A stretch of DNA of 30,566 nucleotides from Campylobacterales bacterium. GTDB lineage: Bacteria; Campylobacterota; Campylobacteria; Campylobacterales; Thiovulaceae. The stretch covers positions 4,434-34,999 of the forward strand of contig DTUW01000178.1 of NCBI GenBank assembly GCA_012963895.1, read 5' to 3'. The notes below the pieces were generated by a model. The model saw only the letters and a list, made by a program, of their open reading frames with translations. It was not told the DNA's origin and searched no databases. Shown piece after piece: positions 16,090-24,179 of this stretch (its first letter is position 1; each line of letters opens with the position of its first letter). A program made the translations under genes and the position numbers.

Positions 16090-16116
16090 TTCTCAAAAAT
16101 TACAGAAAGGAACTCT

Positions 16117-17430
16117 ATGCATCTAGAAGGTTGGGTAGATTTAGCAGGGTCGCTATTTGGAATAGCAATGCTCCTATTTTTTATTCTCGGCTATTTCTTT
16201 ATAGCGAGTGAAGAAAAGTATCAGATAAACAAGGCTAAACCGGCTCTATTTGTTGGAACTACTATTTTTATGCTTACGGCAGGTTACTATGCTTTCTACG
16301 GTTACAATTTAGACCCCCTCCATGAGGAGGTAGAACATCTCATTTTAGAAATAGCTGAAATCTTCTTTTTCCTCTATGTGGCTATGACCTTTATTGAGGC
16401 TCTAATTGAGAGAAATGTTTTCGAGGTGTTGAAATACAACCTCATCGCTAAGGGTTACACATATAGACAGCTCTTCTGGGCAACTGGAACAATTGCATTT
16501 TTCCTAAGTCCAGTGGCTGATAACTTGACGACTGCTCTAATTCTCTCAACGGTATTAGTTACTCTTGAAAAAGATAGAAAAGAGTTTCTAGTTCCGGGAG
16601 CAATCAATATTGTAGTTGCTGCAAATGCAGGAGGGGCTTGGTCTCCATTTGGAGATATTACAACTCTAATGGCTTGGACAGCCGAAAAGGGACACTTTAC
16701 AGATTTTCTATATCTTTTCCCTGCATCATTCCTAAATTGGTATGTAACTGCATTTTTACTATCTCGAATAGTGCCAACAGAGAAACCTCACCCAGTTCAG
16801 GCTGAAAATGCTCCAAAAATTTTGCCGGGTGGTAAAAATGTTATCTATCTTGGAGTTTTCACAATTGCATCAGCAGTATTCAGCAAACAGGTTCTACACC
16901 TTCCACCTATGTGGGGAATGCTCTTTGGGCTTTCAATCTTGAAACTATATGTATATAAATTGAAAAAAGATGCCCAAGTTGAGATAAATATCTTCTCATC
17001 TATCGCAAAGATAGAACACGATACATTGCTATTCTTTGTAGGTATTCTCGCAGCGGTTGGAGGTCTCCATTTCTTAGGCTTCTTAGATTTGGCGGTGAAG
17101 CTATATGACATATTCTCTCCAACAGCGGTAAATATAGGGGTTGGAATTCTTTCAGCAGTTGTGGATAATGTTCCTGTTATGAGTGCAGTTTTAAAATCAA
17201 ATCCTGATATGGGACTTGACCAATGGATGTTGGTTACTATGACCGCAGGGGTTGGAGGTAGTCTAATCTCATTCGGTTCAGCTGCCGGAGTTGGAGTGAT
17301 GGGTAAAATGCACGGAGTATATACCTTCAATTCTCACATGAAATATGCTTGGACTGTCGTAGTTGGGTATATAGTTTCTATTCTAGTCTGGTATCTCCAA
17401 TATGAAGTTCTCAAAATAGAGCATATGTAA
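16117..17430 (+). CDS. nhaD: NhaD-type Na+/H+ antiporter
   Basis: This 437-aa polytopic inner-membrane protein belongs to the NhaD/ArsB ion transporter group. It exchanges sodium ions for protons and so adjusts cytoplasmic pH and sodium. Hydrophobic segments cover nearly the whole length. Two repeat-related motifs typical of NhaD are visible: SPVADNLTTALILST (about residues 130-145) and VDNVPVMSAVL (about 348-358), along with the glycine-rich AGGAWSPFGDITT loop that precedes the second transmembrane bundle. It starts at ATG 16117 with AAAGGAAC upstream and stands alone, divergent from the molybdoenzyme operon and convergent with serS. NhaD is clearly favoured over an arsenite pump; the gene symbol is a family-level call. 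Confidence 0.85.
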   Translation: MHLEGWVDLAGSLFGIAMLLFFILGYFFIASEEKYQINKAKPALFVGTTIFMLTAGYYAFYGYNLDPLHEEVEHLILEIAEIFFFLYVAMTFIEALIERNVFEVLKYNLIAKGYTYRQLFWATGTIAFFLSPVADNLTTALILSTVLVTLEKDRKEFLVPGAINIVVAANAGGAWSPFGDITTLMAWTAEKGHFTDFLYLFPASFLNWYVTAFLLSRIVPTEKPHPVQAENAPKILPGGKNVIYLGVFTIASAVFSKQVLHLPPMWGMLFGLSILKLYVYKLKKDAQVEINIFSSIAKIEHDTLLFFVGILAAVGGLHFLGFLDLAVKLYDIFSPTAVNIGVGILSAVVDNVPVMSAVLKSNPDMGLDQWMLVTMTAGVGGSLISFGSAAGVGVMGKMHGVYTFNSHMKYAWTVVVGYIVSILVWYLQYEVLKIEHM

Positions 17431-17437
17431 TTTTATA

Positions 17438-17453
17438 GGGGCAGATATGCCCC
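17438..17453. terminator. Bidirectional hairpin between nhaD and serS
   Basis: GGGGCA (17438-17443) pairs with TGCCCC (17448-17453) around the loop GATA, in the 29-base gap between the converging genes. It is flanked by ATTTTATA on the left and CCTTTAT on the right, giving modest U tracts for both directions. Confidence 0.6.
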
Positions 17454-17459
17454 GCCCCT

Positions 17460-18704
17460 TTATAGATACCTTTCCAAAACCTTTGGAATTTCAATCTCTC
17501 CATTCTCATTCTGAAAATTTTCCATAATCGCTACCAAAGTTCTCCCAACAGCTAAACTTGAACCGTTAAGGGTATGGACTAATCTATTCTTCTTACCATC
17601 TCTATATCTTATCTTTGCTCGTCTTGCTTGAAAATCTTCGGTATTTGAGATAGAGCTAATCTCTCTATATCTATTTTGAGAAGGTATCCAAACCTCAATA
17701 TCTACCGTTTTAGATGCTGAAAATCCCAAATCTCCTCCACATAGTTCCACTTTGCGATGAGGTAGCCCTAAATTGGAGAGAAGAGAAGAGACACACTCAA
17801 CCATCTTATCTAACATCTGATAGCTCTCTTCTGGTTTAGTGATAGCTACCAATTCCACTTTATAAAATTGGTGTTGTCGAATAATTCCGCGAACATCTTT
17901 CCCACCAGCTCCTGCCTCTTTTCTAAAACAGGGGGTAGCCGATGTAAGTTGGATAGGTAAATCATCACTTTTCAAAATCTCATCAGCAAATAGATTAGTT
18001 AGTGTAACTTCGGCAGTTGGAATTAGGTATAGCTCTTCTCCCTCTATTTTGAATAGGTCTTCTCCAAATTTTGGAAGCTGTCCCGTTCCATATAGAGATT
18101 TTGCATTAGTAACTATCGGCAGTGAGACCTCATCGAAACCACATTTTCTATTATGGTCTAGCATGTAATTGATTAATGCTCTTTCAAGCCTAGCCCCCAT
18201 TCCACGAATAGCGGTAAAACGACTCTTTGCAAGTTTTACCCCTCTTTCAAAGTCCAACCAGCCCAACTTTTCTCCTAGTTCATAGTGGGGCTTAGGCTCA
18301 AATTGAAATTGTCGAGGAGTTCCAATTTTGGCAATCTCTACATTGTCGTTTTCATCAACTCCATCAGGAACAGATTGATGAGGTAGGTTGGGGATAGAGT
18401 ATAGAAGTTCTTCTAATAGTTTCTCAGCCTCTTTCACTTTTTCGCTAAGTTGTGCTATTAGCTTCTTATTCTCCGATACCTCCTTTTTGAGATTTGTAAT
18501 ATCTTTTTTCTCTCTAATATATGTTTGGAAAAGTTTAGATTTTCGATTCTGTTCAGCTTGTGCCTCTTCTAATTGAGATTTCAAATTCTTGAATTTCAGA
18601 TACCTATCCCTAAGTTGTGAAAGTAGCTCCTCTGAAACTCTCTTTTTTTGAAGTCGAGCTACAACCTCATCGAAATTACGATTTAGCAATTTGACATCTA
18701 TCAC
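17460..18704 (-). CDS. serS: Seryl-tRNA synthetase
   Basis: SerS charges tRNA-Ser with serine in the cytoplasm. The 414-aa protein has the N-terminal long antiparallel coiled coil that grips the tRNA (about residues 25-105, rich in Lys and Glu). The class II catalytic core follows, with motif 2 (FRKEAGAGGKDVRG) and motif 3 (NGSSLAVGRTLVAIMEN). The start is a GTG at 18704: AGGAG lies five bases upstream, and the nearby ATG at 18697 is out of frame. It is a single-gene unit, divergent from mgtE. Confidence 0.96.
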   Translation of the reverse strand: MIDVKLLNRNFDEVVARLQKKRVSEELLSQLRDRYLKFKNLKSQLEEAQAEQNRKSKLFQTYIREKKDITNLKKEVSENKKLIAQLSEKVKEAEKLLEELLYSIPNLPHQSVPDGVDENDNVEIAKIGTPRQFQFEPKPHYELGEKLGWLDFERGVKLAKSRFTAIRGMGARLERALINYMLDHNRKCGFDEVSLPIVTNAKSLYGTGQLPKFGEDLFKIEGEELYLIPTAEVTLTNLFADEILKSDDLPIQLTSATPCFRKEAGAGGKDVRGIIRQHQFYKVELVAITKPEESYQMLDKMVECVSSLLSNLGLPHRKVELCGGDLGFSASKTVDIEVWIPSQNRYREISSISNTEDFQARRAKIRYRDGKKNRLVHTLNGSSLAVGRTLVAIMENFQNENGEIEIPKVLERYL

Positions 18705-18766
18705 CTATTCTCCTTAATACTATTGTAATATGTGAGAGGTAATTATATTAGAGATAAGGAGCGAAA
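18705..18766. promoter_or_regulatory. Divergent promoter region of serS and mgtE
   Basis: TACAAT on the minus strand (18722-18727) is a candidate -10 for serS, and TATATT on the plus strand (18744-18749) one for mgtE. Ribosome binding sites are AAGGAG for serS and AAGGAG for mgtE. Leaders would be very short on both sides, so no riboswitch can fit before mgtE. Confidence 0.45.
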
Positions 18767-20116
18767 ATGAAAGATATAGAAAAACTTATTCCGAAGTTCC
18801 ATAAATGGATAGAGAGCGACCAAAAAGAGCTAGAACTCCACCCAACAGAGATTGCATCAATTCTAAGAAGTTTCTATCAAGAAGATGAAGAGAAATTTTT
18901 TCAATATCTAAAAAAGATAGATACCAAATTTATTGGACAAATCCTATTGGAGTTACCTGAGAAATTGAAGTATGAAGCGATTCAAATATTTCCAGCCAAA
19001 GATTTGGCGAACTCTGTTCAGACTTTGGAATCTGATGATGCTACTGACCTGATTCAAGATATTGAAGACGAGGATAAGAAAAAAGAGGTTTTATCCCTAC
19101 TAGATAAAGAAGACCAACAGGAGATAAACCAGCTTTTACAATATGAAGAGCATCAAGCCGGTGCTTGGATGCAGACTGAGTTTTTCTATGTATTTGTAGA
19201 GGAGACAATTAGAGAGGCGATAGAAAAATTGAGAAAACTCAAATTGGAGGGAGAACTACAAGAGATATATACATTCTTCATATTGGACAAAGATTTCAAA
19301 CTCCTTGGATATATCAAAATAGACCAGTTGCTAATGTATGACTTTGAAACTACCTTTTCCCAAATCCTTTCAGACTTAGACAATAGAGATATTAAGGTCT
19401 ATGCTGACGATGATATAAAACTGGTTAGTAAGATGTTTGAAGAGTATGACCTCCAAGTAATCCCAGTAGTTGATAGAGATGGAAAGATGATAGGGCGGAT
19501 TACCTCTGACGATGCTTACGACATCATTTCAGAGATAGCCACCGAACAGGTTTATAATATGGCTGGGGTTGATGATGAGGTTGAAGAAGAAGAGGATATT
19601 AGGGAAATTATCAAAACTCGGGCATACTGGCTATTTATCAACCTCATCACCGCTATTCTAGCCTCTCTCGTCATAGGTATATTTGATTCAACCCTTCAAG
19701 CTCTAATACCACTCGCTATCTTGATGCCAATAGTTGCATCTATGGGGGGAAATGCAGGAACTCAAACCCTAACCGTCGTAGTTAGACAATTAGCATTGGG
19801 AGAGATAGAGAAGGGAGAAGGTTGGAGAAGTATTAGAAGAGAGGTGGCAATTTCGACCGTGAACGGGTTGATATTTGCCGTTATCATCTCAATAGTTACC
19901 TATATCTGGTTTAGTAATTTCATGTTGGGAGTTGTCATAGCAGTGGCTATGGTGGTCAATCTATTTATAGCTGGTCTATTTGGTTCTGTTATTCCGCTTA
20001 CTTTAAAATATTTCAATATAGACCCAGCCATTGGTAGCACTGTTCTACTTACAACAGCTACCGATATATTTGGCTTTTTCGTCTTCTTAGGACTTGCAAA
20101 GATGATACTAATATAA
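18767..20116 (+). CDS. mgtE: Magnesium transporter MgtE
   Basis: This 449-aa Mg2+ channel/transporter has the standard layout. A helical, acidic MgtE N-terminal domain (about 20-120) is followed by a pair of CBS domains (about 130-250) that sense cytoplasmic Mg2+, then a C-terminal membrane domain (about 285-449). The latter contains the signature MPIVASMGGNAGTQT (around residues 319-333). ATG 18767 has AAGGAG upstream. The dnaB ribosome binding site starts directly at the mgtE stop, so mgtE, dnaB and truD are probably transcribed together, although their functions are unrelated. The membrane part is complete, with no truncation. Confidence 0.93.
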   Translation: MKDIEKLIPKFHKWIESDQKELELHPTEIASILRSFYQEDEEKFFQYLKKIDTKFIGQILLELPEKLKYEAIQIFPAKDLANSVQTLESDDATDLIQDIEDEDKKKEVLSLLDKEDQQEINQLLQYEEHQAGAWMQTEFFYVFVEETIREAIEKLRKLKLEGELQEIYTFFILDKDFKLLGYIKIDQLLMYDFETTFSQILSDLDNRDIKVYADDDIKLVSKMFEEYDLQVIPVVDRDGKMIGRITSDDAYDIISEIATEQVYNMAGVDDEVEEEEDIREIIKTRAYWLFINLITAILASLVIGIFDSTLQALIPLAILMPIVASMGGNAGTQTLTVVVRQLALGEIEKGEGWRSIRREVAISTVNGLIFAVIISIVTYIWFSNFMLGVVIAVAMVVNLFIAGLFGSVIPLTLKYFNIDPAIGSTVLLTTATDIFGFFVFLGLAKMILI

Positions 20117-20126
20117 AAGGAGATTG

Positions 20127-21995
20127 ATGAAAGAGGTTCCATATCAGAAGATATTTAATAAGGCAGTTGAGCGAGTAATCCTCTCCTCTCTCATATTTCA
20201 ACCTGAATTTATCGAGGACTATATATCTGAAATAGATGAAGATGATTTTTACTTTCCATTCCATCGCGACCTATTTAGTGCGATGGTAAAGCTTGTAAAT
20301 AGTAAAAAAATAGTTACAGAAGAGCTATTAAAAGAGGAGTTGGAAAAAGAGGGGAAATTTCAAGAGGAGGAGTTCCTCAATATCCTATTAGAAGAGCCTG
20401 TAACCAAGTTGGAATACTATATCAAAGAGTTGAAGAATAAAAGCACTAAAAGAAAATTTTTACTACTTGCCAAAGAGATAGAGAATGCAATATTAGAGCA
20501 GGATTTAGATAGTTCCGAACTTATCGATTTTGTGGAAAGTCAAGTATATAAGATAGGACAAAACAACACTATCAAGGATTTCAAAAATAGTGATGAAGCG
20601 GTAGAGCTTACAAAAGAGTATATAGAGAAGATGAAAAATAGAGAGAATAAGAGCATTACAGGAGTTGATACAGGCTTTTTTGCTTTAAACAAAATGACAA
20701 CTGGATTTAATCCGGGTGATTTGGTAATTATCGCTGCTCGTCCCGCTATGGGTAAAACTGCATTTTCTCTAAATATCGTCTATCACTCTCTGAAACAGGG
20801 TAACGGAGTAGCCTTTTTCTCTCTGGAAATGCCGGTAGAGCAGTTGATGCTTAGGTTGTTTAGCATCGATTCTCTGATAGAACTCCAAAAGTTGAGAACA
20901 GGGGATTTGTCAGATGCAGAGTGGCAGATGCTCTATCAATCTATGGAGAAGTTTAGAAACTATAAACTATTTATAGATGATGATAGCGGTATCAATATCA
21001 ACCAGCTAAAAACTAAACTTAGAAAGTTGAAATCGAAAAATCCAGAAATTGGATTAGCTGTTATAGATTACATTCAAATTATGGGTTCAACAGGTTCAAA
21101 AGATAGACAGGCAGAGGTTAGCGAAATTAGTAGAGGGTTGAAACTCTTAGCAAGAGAGTTGAATATCCCTATCTTAGCCCTCTCACAACTGAACCGCTCA
21201 TTAGAAGCGAGAACCAATAAGAGACCTATTATGAGCGATATTCGAGAGAGTGGGTGTCTTGCGGGGGATACTCTAATTTTCAATACCAGAGAGAATAGAT
21301 ATGTTCGACTTGATACGATTGTCAAGAACCGAGATACCCTCCTCCCTTTTCCAACTTATGGAATGGACGAAAATAGAAATATTAGAGAGTTCAATATTAT
21401 CAACGGCTTTTTTTCAGGAGTCAAATTTGTCTATCTTCTCTCAACCTCATCACATCAGATTAAAGCCACAATAGAACACAAATTCTATACCTCCACCGGC
21501 TGGAAAGAGTTGGGAGATATTCAGATAGGTGAAGAGATAGCCATATTTGAAGATGGCAAAGTAGCCTGGGAAAAAGTGGTATCTATCGATGAGGTCGGAA
21601 ACATGGAAACTTTCGATTTGACTATTGAAGAGGTTCATAACTTTATAGCTAATGGAATTGTTGCTCACAACTCGATAGAACAAGATGCTGACATTATCCT
21701 ATTTGTCTATCGAGATGATGTATATAAGTTGAAGGCTGAAAAGGAGAAAGAGAAGGAGGCAAAGGCACAGGGTAAAAAGTATATCCCGCAAATTGAGGAA
21801 AAGAGCGAGGAGGTCGCCGAAATCATTATTGGAAAACAGCGAAATGGTCCAACAGGAGTTGTAAAGTTGAACTTTATCAAATACCAAACCCGATTTGTAG
21901 ATATTACCGATAGTTTTAGCGGTATTGATGAAGAGATTCAAACCTCTACTAAGATAAATATAGATGGCGATATGGTTGATATACCACCAATCTAA
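20127..21995 (+). CDS. dnaB: Replicative DNA helicase DnaB interrupted by a mini-intein
   Basis: DnaB is the hexameric helicase that unwinds DNA at the replication fork. The precursor of 622 aa holds 483 residues of DnaB and a 139-aa intein. The N-terminal domain covers about residues 1-150. The RecA-like ATPase follows, with Walker A ARPAMGKT (204-211), Walker B LAVIDYIQI (310-318) and the LSQLNRSLE segment. Downstream of the intein, SIEQDADIILFVYRDD completes the conserved C-terminal part. ATG 20127 is preferred over TTG 20124 because AAGGAG (20117-20122) is only one base from the TTG but four from the ATG. Active helicase requires the intein to splice out. Confidence 0.93.
   Translation: MKEVPYQKIFNKAVERVILSSLIFQPEFIEDYISEIDEDDFYFPFHRDLFSAMVKLVNSKKIVTEELLKEELEKEGKFQEEEFLNILLEEPVTKLEYYIKELKNKSTKRKFLLLAKEIENAILEQDLDSSELIDFVESQVYKIGQNNTIKDFKNSDEAVELTKEYIEKMKNRENKSITGVDTGFFALNKMTTGFNPGDLVIIAARPAMGKTAFSLNIVYHSLKQGNGVAFFSLEMPVEQLMLRLFSIDSLIELQKLRTGDLSDAEWQMLYQSMEKFRNYKLFIDDDSGININQLKTKLRKLKSKNPEIGLAVIDYIQIMGSTGSKDRQAEVSEISRGLKLLARELNIPILALSQLNRSLEARTNKRPIMSDIRESGCLAGDTLIFNTRENRYVRLDTIVKNRDTLLPFPTYGMDENRNIREFNIINGFFSGVKFVYLLSTSSHQIKATIEHKFYTSTGWKELGDIQIGEEIAIFEDGKVAWEKVVSIDEVGNMETFDLTIEEVHNFIANGIVAHNSIEQDADIILFVYRDDVYKLKAEKEKEKEAKAQGKKYIPQIEEKSEEVAEIIIGKQRNGPTGVVKLNFIKYQTRFVDITDSFSGIDEEIQTSTKINIDGDMVDIPPI
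21255..21671 (+). mobile_element. DnaB mini-intein (139 aa, no endonuclease)
   Basis: The insert runs from Cys377 (CLAGDTLIF, block A) to Asn515, leaving the exteins SDIRESG and SIEQDAD to join with Ser as the +1 residue. Block B is TIEHKFYTSTGW (Thr and His of TxxH), block F is METFDLTIEEVHNFI, and block G is NGIVAHN with the usual penultimate His. Only about 20 residues separate blocks B and F, leaving no room for a homing endonuclease. The insertion point matches the site of the well-known cyanobacterial (Synechocystis) DnaB intein, in the conserved RESG-SIEQDAD stretch. All splicing residues are intact, so it should be active but no longer able to home on its own. Confidence 0.93.
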
Positions 21996-22004
21996 GGATA
22001 GGAA

Positions 22005-23099
22005 TTGAGAGAATATTTTCTAAATCACTCCCCTATCTCCTTTCGATTTGCTCAAAATAGTAAAGATTTTATAGTTTCTGAAATTCCTCTATATAGTTGG
22101 AGTGGAGAGGGCGAACATCTCATTTTGCACATTCGAAAAAAGAATCAAACAACTTGGGAGATGGTAAATAGCATCGCAAAGGTTCTCAATATCGATAGTC
22201 GGAATATTGGATATGGAGGGTTGAAGGATAAACACGGATTGACTATCCAATATATCTCTATTCCTCGCAAATTGGAAAATAGATTATCAGAAATCGAAAA
22301 GCTTCCCAATATCAAAATCCTAGCCACCCATTACCATAAAAACAAAATCAAGATAGGACATCTAAAAGGAAATAGCTTTTTTATTCGATTAAAAAAAGTC
22401 TCTCCTATGTCGGCTAAAAAGATAGCAGAAGTTTTGAAAACTATCCAAGAGGTTGGAATACCCAATTTCTTTGGTTATCAGCGGTTTGGAATAGATGGAG
22501 AGAACCACAAGATTGGTAAAGAGATATTGGAAGGTAAAAGGTATATTAGGGATAGGAAAAAGAGAAAATTCTTTCTCAACTCCTATCAGAGCTACCTATT
22601 CAATCTATGGCTATCGGAACGGATTCGATTTAATAAAATGGTTGATGAGTTTTCAACTTCTGAACTGGCAAAGGCTCTCCAAACTTTGGGGATTTCAATT
22701 CAAAATATTGAAGTCCTCAAATCTCAACCTCATCACTTCAAACTATTAGAAGGTGATTTTATGCTCCACTATCCACATGGAAAGGGGTTCTATCTGAAAT
22801 TGGAGGAACTCGATGAGGTGGTGGAGAGATTTCAGAGAAGGGATATAGTTCCGTCGGGGCTTCTCTTTGGGAATAGAGTAAAACATGCAGTAGGTGAGAG
22901 TTGGGATAATTTTGAAAAGAGGTATATCGAACATGGAAATCTCGCCGATGGCGGAAGGCGGTTCGCTTGGATATTTCCAACTGATATAGAGTGGAGATAT
23001 AGAGAGGAGAGTTTTTGGTTTGAGTTGAGATTTACCCTTCCCAAAGGGAGCTATGCAACCTCTCTAATAGAAGAGATAGCTAAGAGGGACATAAGGTAA
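22005..23099 (+). CDS. truD: tRNA pseudouridine(13) synthase TruD
   Basis: TruD converts U13 of certain tRNAs to pseudouridine. The 364-aa protein shows the family motif IGYGGLKDKHGLTIQYISIP, with the catalytic aspartate in LKDKHG, and the NFFGYQRFG segment further on. The start is a TTG at 22005, preceded by an AAGGATAGG ribosome-binding-like sequence right after the dnaB stop; no ATG gives a better start. The length is normal for the family. It is the last recognised gene of the mgtE-dnaB-truD run and is followed closely by two unrecognised genes. Confidence 0.92.
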   Translation: MREYFLNHSPISFRFAQNSKDFIVSEIPLYSWSGEGEHLILHIRKKNQTTWEMVNSIAKVLNIDSRNIGYGGLKDKHGLTIQYISIPRKLENRLSEIEKLPNIKILATHYHKNKIKIGHLKGNSFFIRLKKVSPMSAKKIAEVLKTIQEVGIPNFFGYQRFGIDGENHKIGKEILEGKRYIRDRKKRKFFLNSYQSYLFNLWLSERIRFNKMVDEFSTSELAKALQTLGISIQNIEVLKSQPHHFKLLEGDFMLHYPHGKGFYLKLEELDEVVERFQRRDIVPSGLLFGNRVKHAVGESWDNFEKRYIEHGNLADGGRRFAWIFPTDIEWRYREESFWFELRFTLPKGSYATSLIEEIAKRDIR

Positions 23100-23103
23100 T
23101 CAG

Positions 23104-23508
23104 ATGATGTTTATTGTTTGGAATCTGAGAAAAGTTCCAATAGATGTCTATCTCAATAGAGTTACCGAAAAAATTAGAATAGAATTCAAAAAATCTGTTC
23201 ATTACGACAATTGTAGAATGGCAATTATTCACAATCCCAATTTTATAGATTTGAAGATATACAAAGTGAAATATATGTATCACACCTATCCATCTCATGA
23301 GAATGTAATAGAGTATTTATTGAAAATCAGACAAAAAGACACAATATTGGTAGTTGATGAAGAGGAAATATTGGATATGTATCTACAATATCCAGAGTTC
23401 AAATCCATCTTACATCTTAGAAAAGATTTCACATTCTCTCAAATTAGAGGCAAGTTTTCTATAAATTTAGACACAAGAATCAAAACTACAAAGATAGATA
23501 AATGGTAG
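23104..23508 (+). CDS. Unrecognised small protein (134 aa)
   Basis: A complete open frame starts at tandem ATGs four bases after the truD stop, with AAGG nearby. The protein is basic, with no signal peptide or membrane helix. Short hydrophobic strands alternate with charged helices (CRMAIIHNPN, DTILVVDEEE), suggesting a small alpha/beta fold. I do not recognise the family. It overlaps the next gene by seven bases, so the two are likely translated as a pair. Local base composition is more AT-rich than in truD, which may point to a separate origin. Confidence 0.65.
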   Translation: MMFIVWNLRKVPIDVYLNRVTEKIRIEFKKSVHYDNCRMAIIHNPNFIDLKIYKVKYMYHTYPSHENVIEYLLKIRQKDTILVVDEEEILDMYLQYPEFKSILHLRKDFTFSQIRGKFSINLDTRIKTTKIDKW

Positions 23509-24128
23509 ATATATATAACTCTGAATATTTGCTAAAAGAGTATATAAGCGAAATCAAGGTAAATGGCAATAAGTATAGAAAAAAATATAGAGTGGAATTT
23601 AGCCACCATATCTACAATGATACTCTGTATAGAATAGGGAGCGAATTTAGCCTATCAGAATTGAAATATTCCATGACACAACTATATGCAAAGATTGATA
23701 AATGCACAAATATAGAAAAACCTTGTGTCAAATTTTTTAAATTAGATAACAATAGAAAGATAAGATTTGTTTTTGTCTATAAAAAAGATAGTAATGTTGT
23801 AAGGTTTATTAGCATATCATTAGCTGTAAAAAATAGAGGTTTTGAGGTGATATTAGATATTCTTAAAGAGCAGAAGGATATAAAATCCAAAATTGCTAGT
23901 ATAGTTGCACATGTTCAATCTAATATCGATGAAATCGAGGATTACAAGTCCTATCTAGTTCTATTGGCCAATATTAGTTTGGTAATGAGACAAAAAAATT
24001 TACATAAAGAAGATAAAAACTTTTTTAAAAACATGAAACAGAAAATCTCAATGTTATGCGAACAGATAATATTGCAACACTTGTCAAACAACCAAAGTAT
24101 CACAAATATTCTAAAAGAATTAGAATAG
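23502..24128 (+). CDS. Unrecognised protein (208 aa) paired with the preceding gene
   Basis: This is a complete 208-aa frame with no signal peptide, rich in Lys, Ile and Asn. The first 110 residues look beta-rich, and the last 100 form predicted amphipathic helices (from about residue 125 to the end). It contains few cysteines and no motif I recognise. The start ATG lies inside the end of the previous gene, suggesting coupling. It stops 51 bases before the BcsB-like array. Whether the pair belongs with truD, with the array, or is an independent insertion cannot be decided from sequence. Confidence 0.65.
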   Translation: MVDIYNSEYLLKEYISEIKVNGNKYRKKYRVEFSHHIYNDTLYRIGSEFSLSELKYSMTQLYAKIDKCTNIEKPCVKFFKLDNNRKIRFVFVYKKDSNVVRFISISLAVKNRGFEVILDILKEQKDIKSKIASIVAHVQSNIDEIEDYKSYLVLLANISLVMRQKNLHKEDKNFFKNMKQKISMLCEQIILQHLSNNQSITNILKELE

Positions 24129-24179
24129 GGGCTATTTTTGATAATATTCTAAATGTTCTATGTTAAAAAAGGAGTAAAT

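Noticed and set aside
16845..17330. 161-codon minus-strand frame within nhaD
   Set aside because: It is antisense to the conserved transmembrane motifs of the antiporter and lacks a start context; a coding shadow.
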